NCBI RefSeq assembly: GCF_900105075.1
Contig: NZ_FNSK01000006.1
Span: forward strand, 62,001-126,000
Reading direction: 5' to 3'
From: Rhodobacter sp. 24-YEA-8
GTDB taxonomy: Bacteria > Pseudomonadota > Alphaproteobacteria > Rhodobacterales > Rhodobacteraceae
DNA: 64,000 bases
The notes under the pieces are model-generated. The model searched no databases and was not told the origin of the DNA. It saw only the letters and a list, made by a program, of their open reading frames with translations. The translations under genes were made by a program, and so were the position numbers. Below are positions 8,642-17,316 of this stretch, in pieces; the stretch's first letter is position 1; every line of letters begins with the position of its first letter.

Positions 8642-9451
8642 TCAGAGCGGGCAGTCCTGATCGAAATTCGGGCGTCTCTTTTCCTTCAGAGATGCCAGCC
8701 CTTCGCGCGCATCCGGGCCACAAAAGCCCATGAATTCCAGCGCCAGCGAAGTGTCGAAGGTGGGGCCGGCCATGCGCAGCCAGTTGTTGAGCGCATATTT
8801 TGTCCAGCGGATCGCGCTTGGCGAGCCCTTGGCCAGTTTGCGCGCAACCTCCAGCGCCTTGTCATGCAATTCGTGATCTTCGGTGACCAGCGAGATCAGC
8901 CCGATCCGCTCAGCCTCTTCGCCTGAAACCGATTCACAGAGCAGCAGATAGTATTTGGCCTTGGCAAGACCGCAGAGCAGCGGCCAGACGATAGCCGCGT
9001 GATCACCCGCAGCCACGCCAAGCCTTGTATGGCCATCAATGATGCGCGCGGTCTTTGAGGCAATCGAGACATCGGCCAGCAGACCGGCCACCAGACCGGC
9101 CCCGACCGCCGGCCCCTGCATCGCAGACACAATCGGCTTTGAGCAGTTGATGATATTGTAGACCAGATCGCGCGCTTCCTTCCACACCCGGGTGAGCGTG
9201 GTGAAATCCTCGGTCATCTCTTTGACGAGATCGAGATCGCCCCCCGAAGAGAAGGCCTCGCCCGCGCCGCGAATGATGACGCTGCGAACATCATCGGCAG
9301 CGTCAATATCGCGCCAGACCCGGCACAGCTCGCCATGCATGATCCGGTCGGCCGAGTTCAGGCGGCCCGGATTGTCCATGGTAATGCGCAGGATGCCGGC
9401 ATCCGGCCAGTCGAATTTCAGCCGCTTATAGGTGGTGATGTCGAGGCTCAT
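8642..9451 (-). CDS. Crotonase-fold protein without the hydratase Glu pair
   Basis: 269-residue enoyl-CoA hydratase/isomerase superfamily member. The oxyanion-hole segments are present (AFSSGGDLD and QGPAVGAG). The two Glu residues of hydratases are absent: the first region reads [11 protein letters not shown] and the second reads [12 protein letters not shown] (residues 139-150). An Asp at about residue 150 could act as in isomerases or hydrolases of the fold, so I do not call it a hydratase. I chose the ATG at 9451 (MSLDITTY), which overlaps the CoA ligase stop by 4 bp; the open frame to 9586 lies wholly within the ligase gene. Confidence 0.85.
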   Translation of the reverse strand: MSLDITTYKRLKFDWPDAGILRITMDNPGRLNSADRIMHGELCRVWRDIDAADDVRSVIIRGAGEAFSSGGDLDLVKEMTEDFTTLTRVWKEARDLVYNIINCSKPIVSAMQGPAVGAGLVAGLLADVSIASKTARIIDGHTRLGVAAGDHAAIVWPLLCGLAKAKYYLLLCESVSGEEAERIGLISLVTEDHELHDKALEVARKLAKGSPSAIRWTKYALNNWLRMAGPTFDTSLALEFMGFCGPDAREGLASLKEKRRPNFDQDCPL

Positions 9452-10980
9452 ATGTTCTTCTCCCGGCCCGCCCAAAAGGGCTCTCGCAGTAGGTTCTTCT
9501 GGATTTTGCCAATCGGCGTCTTGGGGAAACTTTCGACGAAAGTGACAATGCGCGGACGTTTGAACCGCGCCAGGGTCTTCTCGCAATGCGCGACAACGGT
9601 TTCGGTTTCCAGCACCGCCCCGGCCTTGAGCAGGATATAGGCAGCCGGCACCTCACCCCATTTATCATCGGGAATGCCAAAGACCGCGCATTCCGCCACG
9701 GCGTCGAGGCCGAAAATCGCGTTCTCGATCTCTTTGGGATAGATGTTCTCACCACCCGAAATGATCATGTCTTTCGAGCGGTCAACGAGGGTGACAAAGC
9801 CCGCCTCGTCCATCACCGCCAGATCGCCGGTCCAGCCCCAGCCATGCCGGAAGAACTTCGCGGTCTGTTCCGGCTCGTTGTAATATTCCAGCATGACATT
9901 CGCGCCGCGTGAAACCAGCTCGCCGATCACCCCCGGCGCCACGGCATTGCCATCGGGGTCCACGACCGCAAGATCGACATTATAGGCCTGCTGGCCGATG
10001 GAACCGAGACGCTCGGGCAGATGCCAGTGGCCAAGGGTGGTGATCACCCCCACTTCCGACTGACCATAGATCTGGGTCAGCCTGATCGCGGGCAGCTTTT
10101 CCATCAGATCGCGCTGTACCCAATCGGGCATCGGGGCGCCGGCAAAGGCAAGCTTTTCCCATTGCACATAATTCGAGGCCTGGAAATTCGGGTCCGAGAC
10201 CACCATTGCGACCTGGGTCGGCACCATGAAACAGGCGGTCATTCCGGTGCGCTGCGCCATATGCGCAAAGTCCTGCACGTCCCATTTGGTCAGGAAAGTG
10301 CAGGTCGCCCCGGCCAGCACTGCCGGCTGAAACATGATGTTCAGTGCCGCGACATGGAACAGCGGGGTGACAATCCCCACCACATCGCGTTCCTGGATAT
10401 TCTCGTGATGCATCACCGTATGCGCGGTGGTGATGCGGTTGCGATGGCTTGCCAGCACCCCCTTCGGCCGCCCCGTGGTGCCGCCGGTATAGGTCATGCA
10501 GAAGGGATCATCCTCGTGGATCTCCACTTCGGGCACATGATCGGGCTGATCCGCGATCAGGGCCTGGAAATCATGCGCACCGGGCTGCGCGGTGCCGAGG
10601 CTGATAAGGTGACGGATCTTTGGCAGTGACTGCGCCGCCTCGGCGACACGGGCGGCAAAGACATCTTCATAGACCAGAATTTCGACATCGGCCTTATCCA
10701 GCACATAGGCCAGCTCTTCCGCCGCATAGAGCACGGAGATATTGACGATCACCCCGCCGGTGCGGGCGGTGCCGAAAAACACGCTGCCATATTCGATGCG
10801 GTTGCGGCTGAGGATGCCGACCTTGCCGCCCTTGCCAAGACCAAGGCCCAGAAGGGCATGGGCAAAACGACTGGCCTCCCGGTCCAGATCGCCATAGCTG
10901 ATGGACCTGTCCTGCCACAGAATGGCGCGCTTTTCCGGAAAGCGCTCGGCTGAGCGCCGCAACATATCACCGGTGAGCAT
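9448..10980 (-). CDS. AMP-dependent acyl-CoA ligase
   Basis: 510-residue ANL-superfamily adenylating enzyme. The P-loop is [12 protein letters not shown] (residues 163-174), followed by QIYGQSE (about 305), the hinge region [22 protein letters not shown], and the C-terminal catalytic lysine motif [12 protein letters not shown]. It activates a carboxylic acid to its CoA thioester with ATP, the entry step of the encoded pathway. The acid is not identifiable from sequence. First gene of a five-gene operon, divergent from the IclR gene, with 129 bp between the two start codons. Confidence 0.9.
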   Translation of the reverse strand: MLTGDMLRRSAERFPEKRAILWQDRSISYGDLDREASRFAHALLGLGLGKGGKVGILSRNRIEYGSVFFGTARTGGVIVNISVLYAAEELAYVLDKADVEILVYEDVFAARVAEAAQSLPKIRHLISLGTAQPGAHDFQALIADQPDHVPEVEIHEDDPFCMTYTGGTTGRPKGVLASHRNRITTAHTVMHHENIQERDVVGIVTPLFHVAALNIMFQPAVLAGATCTFLTKWDVQDFAHMAQRTGMTACFMVPTQVAMVVSDPNFQASNYVQWEKLAFAGAPMPDWVQRDLMEKLPAIRLTQIYGQSEVGVITTLGHWHLPERLGSIGQQAYNVDLAVVDPDGNAVAPGVIGELVSRGANVMLEYYNEPEQTAKFFRHGWGWTGDLAVMDEAGFVTLVDRSKDMIISGGENIYPKEIENAIFGLDAVAECAVFGIPDDKWGEVPAAYILLKAGAVLETETVVAHCEKTLARFKRPRIVTFVESFPKTPIGKIQKNLLREPFWAGREKNI

Positions 10981-11003
10981 ATCCCCTCCAGGTTACTCCG
11001 AAC

Positions 11004-11015
11004 CCGCATTTGCGG
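11004..11015. promoter_or_regulatory. Secondary palindrome in the ligase/iclR divergent region
   Basis: CCGC-ATTT-GCGG, an inverted repeat whose core half-sites match the IclR-type operator but with a 4-bp instead of a 3-bp spacer. It sits 24 bp upstream of the ligase start, opposite the better site at 11081-11095. It may be a weaker second site for the same regulator; support is limited. Confidence 0.35.
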
Positions 11016-11080
11016 ATTTCCCTTGCGCCGGAGACTGGATTTTCATCCGGCATTCTGCAATGCCATAGGCAGGGAATTCA

Positions 11081-11095
11081 TTTCGCAGAGCGGAA
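11081..11095. promoter_or_regulatory. IclR-type operator 2 (TTTCGC-AGA-GCGGAA)
   Basis: Matches the 15-bp consensus with one mismatch (TTTCGC for TTCCGC). It ends 14 bp before the iclR start at 11110, a position suited to autoregulation, and also lies 101 bp upstream of the divergent CoA ligase start. Confidence 0.7.
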
Positions 11096-11109
11096 TACTG
11101 GAGCCAGGG

Positions 11110-11853
11110 ATGTCGCAGGAAGATCGTCAGTTTGTCGAAGCATTCGCCCGGGGGCTGCAGTTGTTCGAGGCGCTGTCCAAACAGAAAAAGCCGATGTCGA
11201 ACAGTGATCTGTCAAAAAGTACCGGCCTGCCGCCTTCGACCATCAGCCGGCTGACTTATACCGCTATGCGGTTGGGATATCTGCGCCACAGCGAAACCGG
11301 CCGCAGCTATGAACTGACCCCGAAAAGCCTGAATCTCGGCTATTCGGTGCTGACCGGATTTGCCCTGATCGACCGTGCAACGCCGTTGCTGAAGGTGCTG
11401 GCCGAAAAAACCGGCCAGACCGCGGCGCTTTGTGTGCGCGATGGGATGTATCTGACCTTTGTCCAGGTGGTGTCCGGCTCGGATATTCTGGCGGTGCGCT
11501 TTGCAGTGGGCGGGCGGCTGCCGATTGCCACTTCGGCGGCCGGGCCTGCCTATCTCTCGATCCTGCCCGAGAAAGAGCGGCGCCAGCTTGCCAGCCGGAT
11601 CCGTGGCCAGCTCACCCAGCAAAATGGCAATGTCACCGCCTTTAATGCGGCATTGGAGGCGGCCTGCAAGGACGGAGTCTCTTTCAGCCGCGACACCTGG
11701 CGCCGTGGCATCAGCGCGGTATCGGTCGGTATCAGCACCGCGCATGAACAGGCCGCGATTACGGTGCCCTTTGCCACCGGGTCGATCTCGGTTGCCAATA
11801 TGCGCGGTATCATTGCCCCCATCCTGCGCGAAACCGTGCAGGAACTGCTGTAA
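11110..11853 (+). CDS. IclR-family transcriptional regulator
   Basis: 247-residue regulator with an N-terminal winged helix-turn-helix (about residues 15-75, recognition region LPPSTISRLTYTAMRLGYL) and a C-terminal IclR effector domain (YLTFVQVVSGSDILAVRFAVG, ATSAAGPAYLSIL). I prefer the ATG at 11110 (MSQEDRQF). The frame opens earlier at 11023, but that extension would overlap the operator at 11081-11095 and adds residues not seen in IclR proteins. It is divergent from the catabolic operon and surrounded by four copies of one palindrome, so it is the likely local regulator of uptake and breakdown genes. The effector is probably the substrate or a CoA intermediate (inference). Confidence 0.9.
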   Translation: MSQEDRQFVEAFARGLQLFEALSKQKKPMSNSDLSKSTGLPPSTISRLTYTAMRLGYLRHSETGRSYELTPKSLNLGYSVLTGFALIDRATPLLKVLAEKTGQTAALCVRDGMYLTFVQVVSGSDILAVRFAVGGRLPIATSAAGPAYLSILPEKERRQLASRIRGQLTQQNGNVTAFNAALEAACKDGVSFSRDTWRRGISAVSVGISTAHEQAAITVPFATGSISVANMRGIIAPILRETVQELL

Positions 11854-11857
11854 AGGC

Positions 11858-11888
11858 GGCGCCGGCTGCGGTCCCGGCGCCCTTTTTT
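11858..11888 (+). terminator. Rho-independent terminator after iclR
   Basis: GGCGCCGG (11858-11865) pairs perfectly with CCGGCGCC (11874-11881) across an 8-nt loop, followed by C and six T residues (11883-11888). It lies between convergent iclR and the 3-hydroxyacyl-CoA dehydrogenase gene, whose stop is at 11890. Confidence 0.85.
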
Positions 11889-11889
11889 A

Positions 11890-13383
11890 TTACAGGCTGC
11901 GGATATCGAGCCCCAGCGTCGCGCGCCGCCGCAGCCAGGCGCTCGGGCGGTAACGGTCATCCCCGCTGAGCGCCTGCATATTGCGCAAAATCGTCAGCAT
12001 CCGCGTCGCGCCAACCCGATCCACCCATTCCAGCGGACCGCAGGGGTAATTCATCGCAAGCCGCATGGCCTTGTCGATATCACCAGGAGCGGCAAGCCCC
12101 ATCTGCGCCATTTCACAGCCGAGATTGGCCACTGCCGCAACGATCCGTTGCGCGACAAAGCCGGTGGAATCGGCAATCGCGGTGACCCTGCGCCCGCTTG
12201 CACTCACCGCCGCAGCCACCGCATCGCGCACCGCCGGATCGGCGCCGACCGTGGTCATCAGCACCACCCGCCGCGTGCTGTCAAAGGCCAGATCAACCGC
12301 CACCAGCCTCGTGGCCGGCAGGCCGAGCCGGGCTGCATGACCCGCCAGATCTTCGCCCACCGGGAAGGCCAGCACCGGGCTGGTACCATCATCCCCTGCC
12401 GCGACCCTGCAGCCGAGAGAGGCCGCGAAATCACGCAGCTCGGCCAGATCTTCGGCCAGAACCACCTGCTGTGCCGGCGCGGCGGTGCTGATGAAATCTG
12501 CCGACGGCTGTTCGGCGCCATCGTGATAGGCGTAAAAGCCCTGCTGCGTCTTGCGGCCCAGCTGGCCGGTCTGCAGCAGATAGCGGTGATAGGTGGTCGA
12601 ACGCAGGCGCGGTTCGGCGAAATAGCTCTGATGCAGGAACTCGCAGACGGTGAAATTCACATCCATTCCGGTCAGATCCATCAGCTCGAACGGGCCCATG
12701 CGGAAATCGCAGCAGTCGCGCATGATCGCGTCGATTTCAGCCGGGCTGGCCACCCCCTCCTGCAACGCCATCAGCGCTTCGGTCGGATAGGCCCGCCCGC
12801 CATGGTTCACAAGAAAGCCGGGCGTGTCGCGCACCTCAACCGGTTCCTTGCCAAGATGGCGTGCGACCGCGAGCAGCCGCTCCATCGTTTCACGGCTGGT
12901 GCGCGGGCCGGGGATCACCTCGACCAGTTTCATCAGCGGCACCGGATTGAAAAAATGCAGCCCCGCGAAACGCTCCGGATGTTTCAGGTCGCGCGCGATC
13001 ACCCCGATCGGCAGCGAGGAAGTATTGCTGGCGATCAGCGCCCCGGGGGCCAGAAGATCCTCCAGCCGGGCAAACAGAGCCTGTTTTGCGGCGGGGTCTT
13101 CGATGATCGCTTCGACCACCAGATCGCAATCTGCCAGTGCATCCGGGCTGTCGGCGGCGATCAGCGCGCCCGCAAGGGCGTCATATTGACCCTGGGAGAG
13201 CTTGCCGCTGCTGACCCGCTTTGCAGCGCGGGCGAGAATTGCCGCAATGGCGCTGGCAGCCGCCCCCTGCCGCAGATCGGTCAGGATGACGGGAATGCCA
13301 CTTGCAGCGGCGGTTTCCGCAATCCCCGCCCCCATCGCGCCGGCGCCGGCCACACCAATTTTCAACGGGAGTTCCGCTGCCAT
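11890..13383 (-). CDS. 3-hydroxyacyl-CoA dehydrogenase, PaaH-like
   Basis: 497-residue NAD-dependent dehydrogenase. The N-terminal Rossmann domain has VAGAGAMGAGIAE (residues 11-23). It is followed by a first 3HCDH C-terminal domain (GFLVNHGGRAYPTEALMAL), a degenerate Rossmann-like linker domain, and a second 3HCDH domain (TGFVAQRIVAAVANLGCEMAQ, NYPCGPLEWVDRVG). This double-domain layout and length match PaaH/PaaC, the 3-hydroxyadipyl-CoA dehydrogenase. Expected reaction: 3-hydroxyacyl-CoA to 3-oxoacyl-CoA, supplying the thiolase. It has its own operator-like site 82 bp upstream (13465-13479). Confidence 0.9.
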   Translation of the reverse strand: MAAELPLKIGVAGAGAMGAGIAETAAASGIPVILTDLRQGAAASAIAAILARAAKRVSSGKLSQGQYDALAGALIAADSPDALADCDLVVEAIIEDPAAKQALFARLEDLLAPGALIASNTSSLPIGVIARDLKHPERFAGLHFFNPVPLMKLVEVIPGPRTSRETMERLLAVARHLGKEPVEVRDTPGFLVNHGGRAYPTEALMALQEGVASPAEIDAIMRDCCDFRMGPFELMDLTGMDVNFTVCEFLHQSYFAEPRLRSTTYHRYLLQTGQLGRKTQQGFYAYHDGAEQPSADFISTAAPAQQVVLAEDLAELRDFAASLGCRVAAGDDGTSPVLAFPVGEDLAGHAARLGLPATRLVAVDLAFDSTRRVVLMTTVGADPAVRDAVAAAVSASGRRVTAIADSTGFVAQRIVAAVANLGCEMAQMGLAAPGDIDKAMRLAMNYPCGPLEWVDRVGATRMLTILRNMQALSGDDRYRPSAWLRRRATLGLDIRSL

Positions 13384-13464
13384 TCTCGCCTCCGCAAGCC
13401 TGTTTCTCTGCTCTCCAGTGACCGCAGGGCGCCCGAAAGGTCAAAGCCAATATCCCCGGCTTCG

Positions 13465-13479
13465 TCCCGCAGAGCGGAA
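13465..13479. promoter_or_regulatory. IclR-type operator 3 (TCCCGC-AGA-GCGGAA)
   Basis: One mismatch from the 15-bp consensus. It lies in the 113-bp gap between the PaaG-like stop (13497) and the dehydrogenase start (13383), centred about 89 bp upstream of the latter. That spacing is almost the same as operators 1 and 4 relative to their genes. Confidence 0.7.
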
Positions 13480-13496
13480 GGACTGCCCCGGCGGGC

Positions 13497-14288
13497 TCAG
13501 CTGCCGCGAAACAGCGCCGGGCGTTTCTCGAGGAAGGCGGTCACCCCTTCGGCATAATCATCACTGAAGCCTGCGGATTGCTGCGCCAGCCGTTCCGCCT
13601 CCAGCTGGCTGTCGAAATCACGCCCGCCGGCCTCCTGGATAAGTGTTTTCATCAGGCCAAGCCCAAGGGTCGGGCCTGCGGCCAGTTTGCCAGCCAGCGC
13701 CCGGGCTTCATCTGCAAGCTCCATATCGGGAACTGACTTGCTGATCAGGCCCAGCTCTGCCGCGCGCGGCGCCGGGATCGTCTCTCCGGTCAGCAACAGC
13801 GCCTTGGCGCGGGCTTCGCCGAGAATTCTGGTAAGACACCAGCTGGACCCGGCATCAGGAACCAGCCCAAGCCTGGAAAAAGACAGTACAAACCTGGCAC
13901 TCTCGCCCGCGATAACAATATCACAGGCCAGGGCTAGCCCAACACCGGCGCCGGCTGCTGCCCCGTTCATTGCGCAGATCACCGGCTTTTGCAGCCGCCG
14001 GAGGGCGCGGATGGTCGGGTTATAAAACCGGCCCAGCGACTGGCCGAGATCGCTGCGCGGCCCCGGCTGGCGGGGATCGCGGTTGTTAAGATCCTGTCCC
14101 GCGCAAAATCCTTTGCCACGTCCGGTCAGGAGCACGGCCCGCACAGCGTGATCTTCAGCCGCGCGCGCAAGGATCTCGCGCAGCCGCAGATGACTTTCTT
14201 CGGTGAAAGCATTCATCCGCTCGGGGCGGTTCAGCTCGACCAGCAGCACACCCTGATCAAGGGACGACAGCACAGGCTCTTGCGACAT
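13497..14288 (-). CDS. Enoyl-CoA isomerase/hydratase, PaaG-like
   Basis: 263-residue crotonase-fold protein resembling PaaG (1,2-epoxyphenylacetyl-CoA isomerase). It has GFCAGQDLNNR (about 60-70), NGAAAGAGVGLALACDI, and LGLVPDAGSSW with D145 at the position of the PaaG catalytic Asp. PaaG enzymes also shift double bonds (3,4- to 2,3-enoyl-CoA), which is the more likely job here, since no ring epoxidase is present. Regulated separately from the neighbouring dehydrogenase, judging by its own perfect operator at 14363-14377. Confidence 0.85.
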   Translation of the reverse strand: MSQEPVLSSLDQGVLLVELNRPERMNAFTEESHLRLREILARAAEDHAVRAVLLTGRGKGFCAGQDLNNRDPRQPGPRSDLGQSLGRFYNPTIRALRRLQKPVICAMNGAAAGAGVGLALACDIVIAGESARFVLSFSRLGLVPDAGSSWCLTRILGEARAKALLLTGETIPAPRAAELGLISKSVPDMELADEARALAGKLAAGPTLGLGLMKTLIQEAGGRDFDSQLEAERLAQQSAGFSDDYAEGVTAFLEKRPALFRGS

Positions 14289-14362
14289 CTCTGGCTCGCT
14301 TTTGCGGATGGGTTCCGGCTTTCAGGGGTGGGGCAAAGCCGATCCGGCTGCAAGATGATGCC

Positions 14363-14377
14363 TTCCGCACTGCGGAA
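14363..14377. promoter_or_regulatory. IclR-type operator 4 (TTCCGC-ACT-GCGGAA)
   Basis: Perfect 15-bp palindrome in the 223-bp intergenic region between the PaaG-like gene (start 14288) and the MocR gene (stop 14512), 74 bp upstream of the former. I see nothing else in this gap. Confidence 0.75.
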
Positions 14378-14511
14378 AACAATCCCCCGGCGCGCGGCAT
14401 GACCGATGAACTGGCAGGCAAAGATCCGACGTGCAGCTCGGAGGTGCAGATGAAAACAACCTGACAATGCTCTCCCTGATAAAGCCCGTACCGGAAGAGC
14501 CACGGCTGCGA

Positions 14512-15888
14512 TCAGACCACGGCCCGCATAGCCCCCGCTGGCCGCTGCATCAGCCCGGCCAGCTGCTGCAACCCTTCTTCAAGCACGCCCCGGTCTGGTG
14601 CCACGCCAAGCGAGATCCGCACATGCGCCGAGACATGTTCGCCGGTCGCAAAGGCCGAGGCGGGTACGATCGAGACACCGGCGCGGTCGGCATGTTCGGC
14701 AAAGTCCGTCGCCCGCCAATGCGGCGGCAGGCTCAGCCAGAGGTGATGGCCCTCGGGGTCAGCGCGGAAATCGGCCCCCCGGAAGGCCTCGGCCGCCAGG
14801 GTCTGACGGGTGCGGTTCTCGGCGCGGATCGCGGCGGCGATCTCATCCACCACGCCTTCGCGCAGCCAGCGGGTCGCAAGACTGGCCAGAAGCGGCGGCG
14901 CCATCAGGACAGTCGCCCGCAGAACCGAAGCCAGCCGCAAGGCCCGCGCCGGATCGGGCGCCACGACATAGGCCACCCGCAATGCGGGCGTGACCGATTT
15001 CGACAGCGTGGCCAGATGCCAGGTCAGATCCGGCGCCAGCGCAAGGAAAGACGGCAGCTGTTGGGCGCGCAAAGGCGCATATGGGTCATCCTCGATGATG
15101 GCGACGCTGTATTTGCGCGCGATCTCTGCAATCGCGATGCGCCGCGCCTCGGGCAGGGTGGCGGTTGTGGGGTTGTCGATGCTGGGCGTGACATAGAGCG
15201 CATGCGGCGCCCGCGCCTCGCACAGACGGCGGAAGTCATCGGGGATCAGCCCGCCGGCATCCATCGCAATCGGGTCGATCATCACGCCACGCTGCGCCGC
15301 GCTGGCCTTCAGCCCGGGATAAGTCATCTCGCCGGCGGCGATATGCCCCCCTGGGGGAACCAGCAGATCGGTCAGCGCGGACAGCGCCGACTGCGCGCCG
15401 GCGGTGACCAGCACCCGGTCATGCGACAGCGCCCCATGGCGCCGCGAGAGCCACTGCGTCGCGGCGATCCGGTCTGCCATGCCGCCGCTGCTTTCCTGAT
15501 ATTGCAGGCTCAGCCCGCCACGCGGGCCATTGAGGATCGCAGCCAGCCCCTGCGGGATCAGTTTGCGGAAATCGACCCCCTCAGGCTGAGGCGGGATGTT
15601 CATGCTCAGATCCAGCACCGGCGCGGGCTCGTCGGGGAAGAATTCGGCCGGATCATCGCGCACGAAAGTCCCGCGCCCGGCCTGGGCCGCCACAAGCCTT
15701 CGGCGGCGCGCTTCGTTGAAGGCGCGGGTTACGGTGGTCAGATCAACACCCAGCTGTTCGGCAATGCTGCGCTGTGGCGGCAGCCGCTCGCCCGGCCCGA
15801 TCCTTGCGGCGCGAATATCCGCTTCAAGCGCTTCGACGATGCCGAGATATTTCAGTCTCGCGCCATCGGTGATCCAGGGGGTCCACAT
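14512..15888 (-). CDS. MocR/GntR-family regulator with aminotransferase domain (1)
   Basis: 458-residue fusion of a GntR winged helix (about residues 10-78; [23 protein letters not shown]) and a fold-type I aminotransferase-like domain. The PLP-binding Lys is K297 in [14 protein letters not shown], with IIEDDPYAP and [10 protein letters not shown] around the cofactor site. MocR proteins act as PLP- or amino-donor-sensing regulators. The frame reaches back to a TTG at 15924, but that codon lies inside a palindrome, so I prefer the ATG at 15888 (MWTPWITD). It could regulate the transporter operon at 16338, which is divergent, or itself. Confidence 0.88.
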   Translation of the reverse strand: MWTPWITDGARLKYLGIVEALEADIRAARIGPGERLPPQRSIAEQLGVDLTTVTRAFNEARRRRLVAAQAGRGTFVRDDPAEFFPDEPAPVLDLSMNIPPQPEGVDFRKLIPQGLAAILNGPRGGLSLQYQESSGGMADRIAATQWLSRRHGALSHDRVLVTAGAQSALSALTDLLVPPGGHIAAGEMTYPGLKASAAQRGVMIDPIAMDAGGLIPDDFRRLCEARAPHALYVTPSIDNPTTATLPEARRIAIAEIARKYSVAIIEDDPYAPLRAQQLPSFLALAPDLTWHLATLSKSVTPALRVAYVVAPDPARALRLASVLRATVLMAPPLLASLATRWLREGVVDEIAAAIRAENRTRQTLAAEAFRGADFRADPEGHHLWLSLPPHWRATDFAEHADRAGVSIVPASAFATGEHVSAHVRISLGVAPDRGVLEEGLQQLAGLMQRPAGAMRAVV

Positions 15889-15917
15889 GCTCCGCCTCTG
15901 CTGCCCATGATTGCACG

Positions 15918-15940
15918 CATACAATTTATGTCATTGTATG
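15918..15940. promoter_or_regulatory. Palindromic operator upstream of MocR 1
   Basis: Perfect 8-bp inverted repeat CATACAAT (15918-15925) / ATTGTATG (15933-15940) with a 7-bp spacer, AT-rich in a GC-rich context, 30 bp upstream of the chosen mocR start. Likely site for autoregulation and for control of the divergent unit. Confidence 0.65.
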
Positions 15941-16337
15941 GTGGTGCGGCAAGATGATATCCGCACACAGTTCCGCCCTCACCCGGCAAGCCGAATGATG
16001 GCCTGCCGCCTGCCCGCATGTTGCGCGCAGCGGCGAACCAGGGATGGCTGTCGTGCAGGGCGGCACATCTGTGACCCTGGTGGAATGCCATGTTTCGTCA
16101 GATGTGGAGATGCGCCAGGCTCGGTCGGGAAAAGCGGTATTCTAAACCACAGAGCGCAGCCTCGCGCGCCGCATCTGGTCCCCATCATCCTGGTCGCCAC
16201 CTCAGGTCAGCCGCAGACTGCATCAGATCTGGCGGGAATGATTGGCCTCATTTGTTGATATATGTTTATTAAATTTCGACATAATAACTCTTCAACTTCC
16301 GAATAAGTTCGGGTGACAAATTCACTCGGACAGGTAG
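15941..16337. other. Non-coding divergent region between MocR 1 and the dpp-type operon
   Basis: 397 bp with no convincing gene. The last ~90 bp (16248-16337) are unusually AT-rich and probably hold the promoter of the ABC transporter operon. A small inverted repeat, CCGAA-TAAG-TTCGG at 16299-16312, lies 26 bp before the first gene. No -35/-10 pair with good spacing could be assigned. Confidence 0.6.
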
Positions 16338-17315
16338 ATGACGGACGCACCCATACTTGAGGTGAACGGCTTTTCTGTAGGCTTTGCCACGCCAAACGGA
16401 ACTGTCGTCGCAACTGAAGATATAAGCTTTTCGGTATCTTCCGGGGAAATTCTCGCCATCATCGGCGAGTCAGGTTCAGGGAAAACCGTGACCTCGATGG
16501 GGCTGGCCCGTCTGATCAGCACACCGCCGGCGATCTATCTTGGCGGGACGGTAAATCTCAGGGGGCTTAATCTGCTGGGCCTCAGCGAAAAGCAGATGGC
16601 CGAGGTCAGGGGGCGGCGGATCGGGACGATTTTTCAGAACCCGCGCGCCTCGCTTGACCCTTCTTTCACCATTGGCGCGCAGCTGATCGAAACGCTGCGA
16701 CGTCATGAACCCGGGCTCAGCAAAGCCGCGGCCCGCGAGGCGGCCATCCTGTCGCTGAACCAGGTCGGCTTTAACGAGGCTGATCGTGTCATGGCAAGCT
16801 ATCCGCATCAGCTGTCGGGCGGGATGTGCCAGCGGATCGCGCTTGCGATGACACTGGCCTGCAAGCCCGAGATCCTGATCGCCGATGAGCCGACCACCGC
16901 GCTGGATGTGGGGGTTCAGGCGCGCATCCTTTTGCTGCTGAAACGACGCAGCCTGAGCACGGGGTTGCCGATTGTCATCATCACCCATGATATGGGCGTG
17001 GTTGCAGCCGTCGCGACACGGGTTCTGGTCATGTATGGCGGGCATATCCAGGAATCGGCGCCGATTGATGCGCTGCTGAGCGATCCGAAACACCCCTATA
17101 CCCAGGCCCTGATCGCCGCGATCCCGGACCCCGACGAGCCGACAGCCGAGTGGCGGTCAATCGAGGGTGAGCCGCCGAACCTCGCCCTGGCGCCGAAAGG
17201 ATGCCGGTTCGCGCCGCGCTGCGGCCGCGCCGAAGCGATTTGCCGCGCAGAGGTTCCGGACTGGCGCAGCCTTGCAGACGAGCGCTTCGTCAGATGCCAT
17301 TTTGCCGAGGTCTGA
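16338..17315 (+). CDS. Dipeptide/oligopeptide-type ABC transporter ATPase (DppD/OppD)
   Basis: 325-residue ATPase with Walker A GESGSGKT (residues 43-50), signature LSGGMCQRIALAM and Walker B PEILIADEPTTALD. The C-terminal oligopeptide-binding extension (GCRFAPRCGRAEAICRAE) has the Cys pattern of DppD/OppD proteins. First gene of a six-gene operon DppD-DppF-DppA-DppB-DppC-amidohydrolase. The signature SGGM, in place of SGGQ, is a small variation. Confidence 0.9.
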   Translation: MTDAPILEVNGFSVGFATPNGTVVATEDISFSVSSGEILAIIGESGSGKTVTSMGLARLISTPPAIYLGGTVNLRGLNLLGLSEKQMAEVRGRRIGTIFQNPRASLDPSFTIGAQLIETLRRHEPGLSKAAAREAAILSLNQVGFNEADRVMASYPHQLSGGMCQRIALAMTLACKPEILIADEPTTALDVGVQARILLLLKRRSLSTGLPIVIITHDMGVVAAVATRVLVMYGGHIQESAPIDALLSDPKHPYTQALIAAIPDPDEPTAEWRSIEGEPPNLALAPKGCRFAPRCGRAEAICRAEVPDWRSLADERFVRCHFAEV

Positions 17316-17316
17316 A

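Noticed and set aside
9452..9586. Longer N-terminus for the crotonase-fold protein
   Set aside because: The extra 45 residues are encoded within the CoA ligase catalytic C-terminus. The ATGA overlap at 9448-9451 is a better start.
10924..10948. Palindromic GCGCTTTTCCGGAAAGCGC-like sequence within the CoA ligase gene
   Set aside because: Coding, explained by Arg-Phe-Pro-Glu-Lys-Arg codons, and does not match the spacing of the IclR operators.
14431..15957. 508-codon open frame opposite MocR 1
   Set aside because: Antisense to a protein with intact helix-turn-helix and PLP-lysine motifs; Arg/Gln/Gly-rich, shadow-like.
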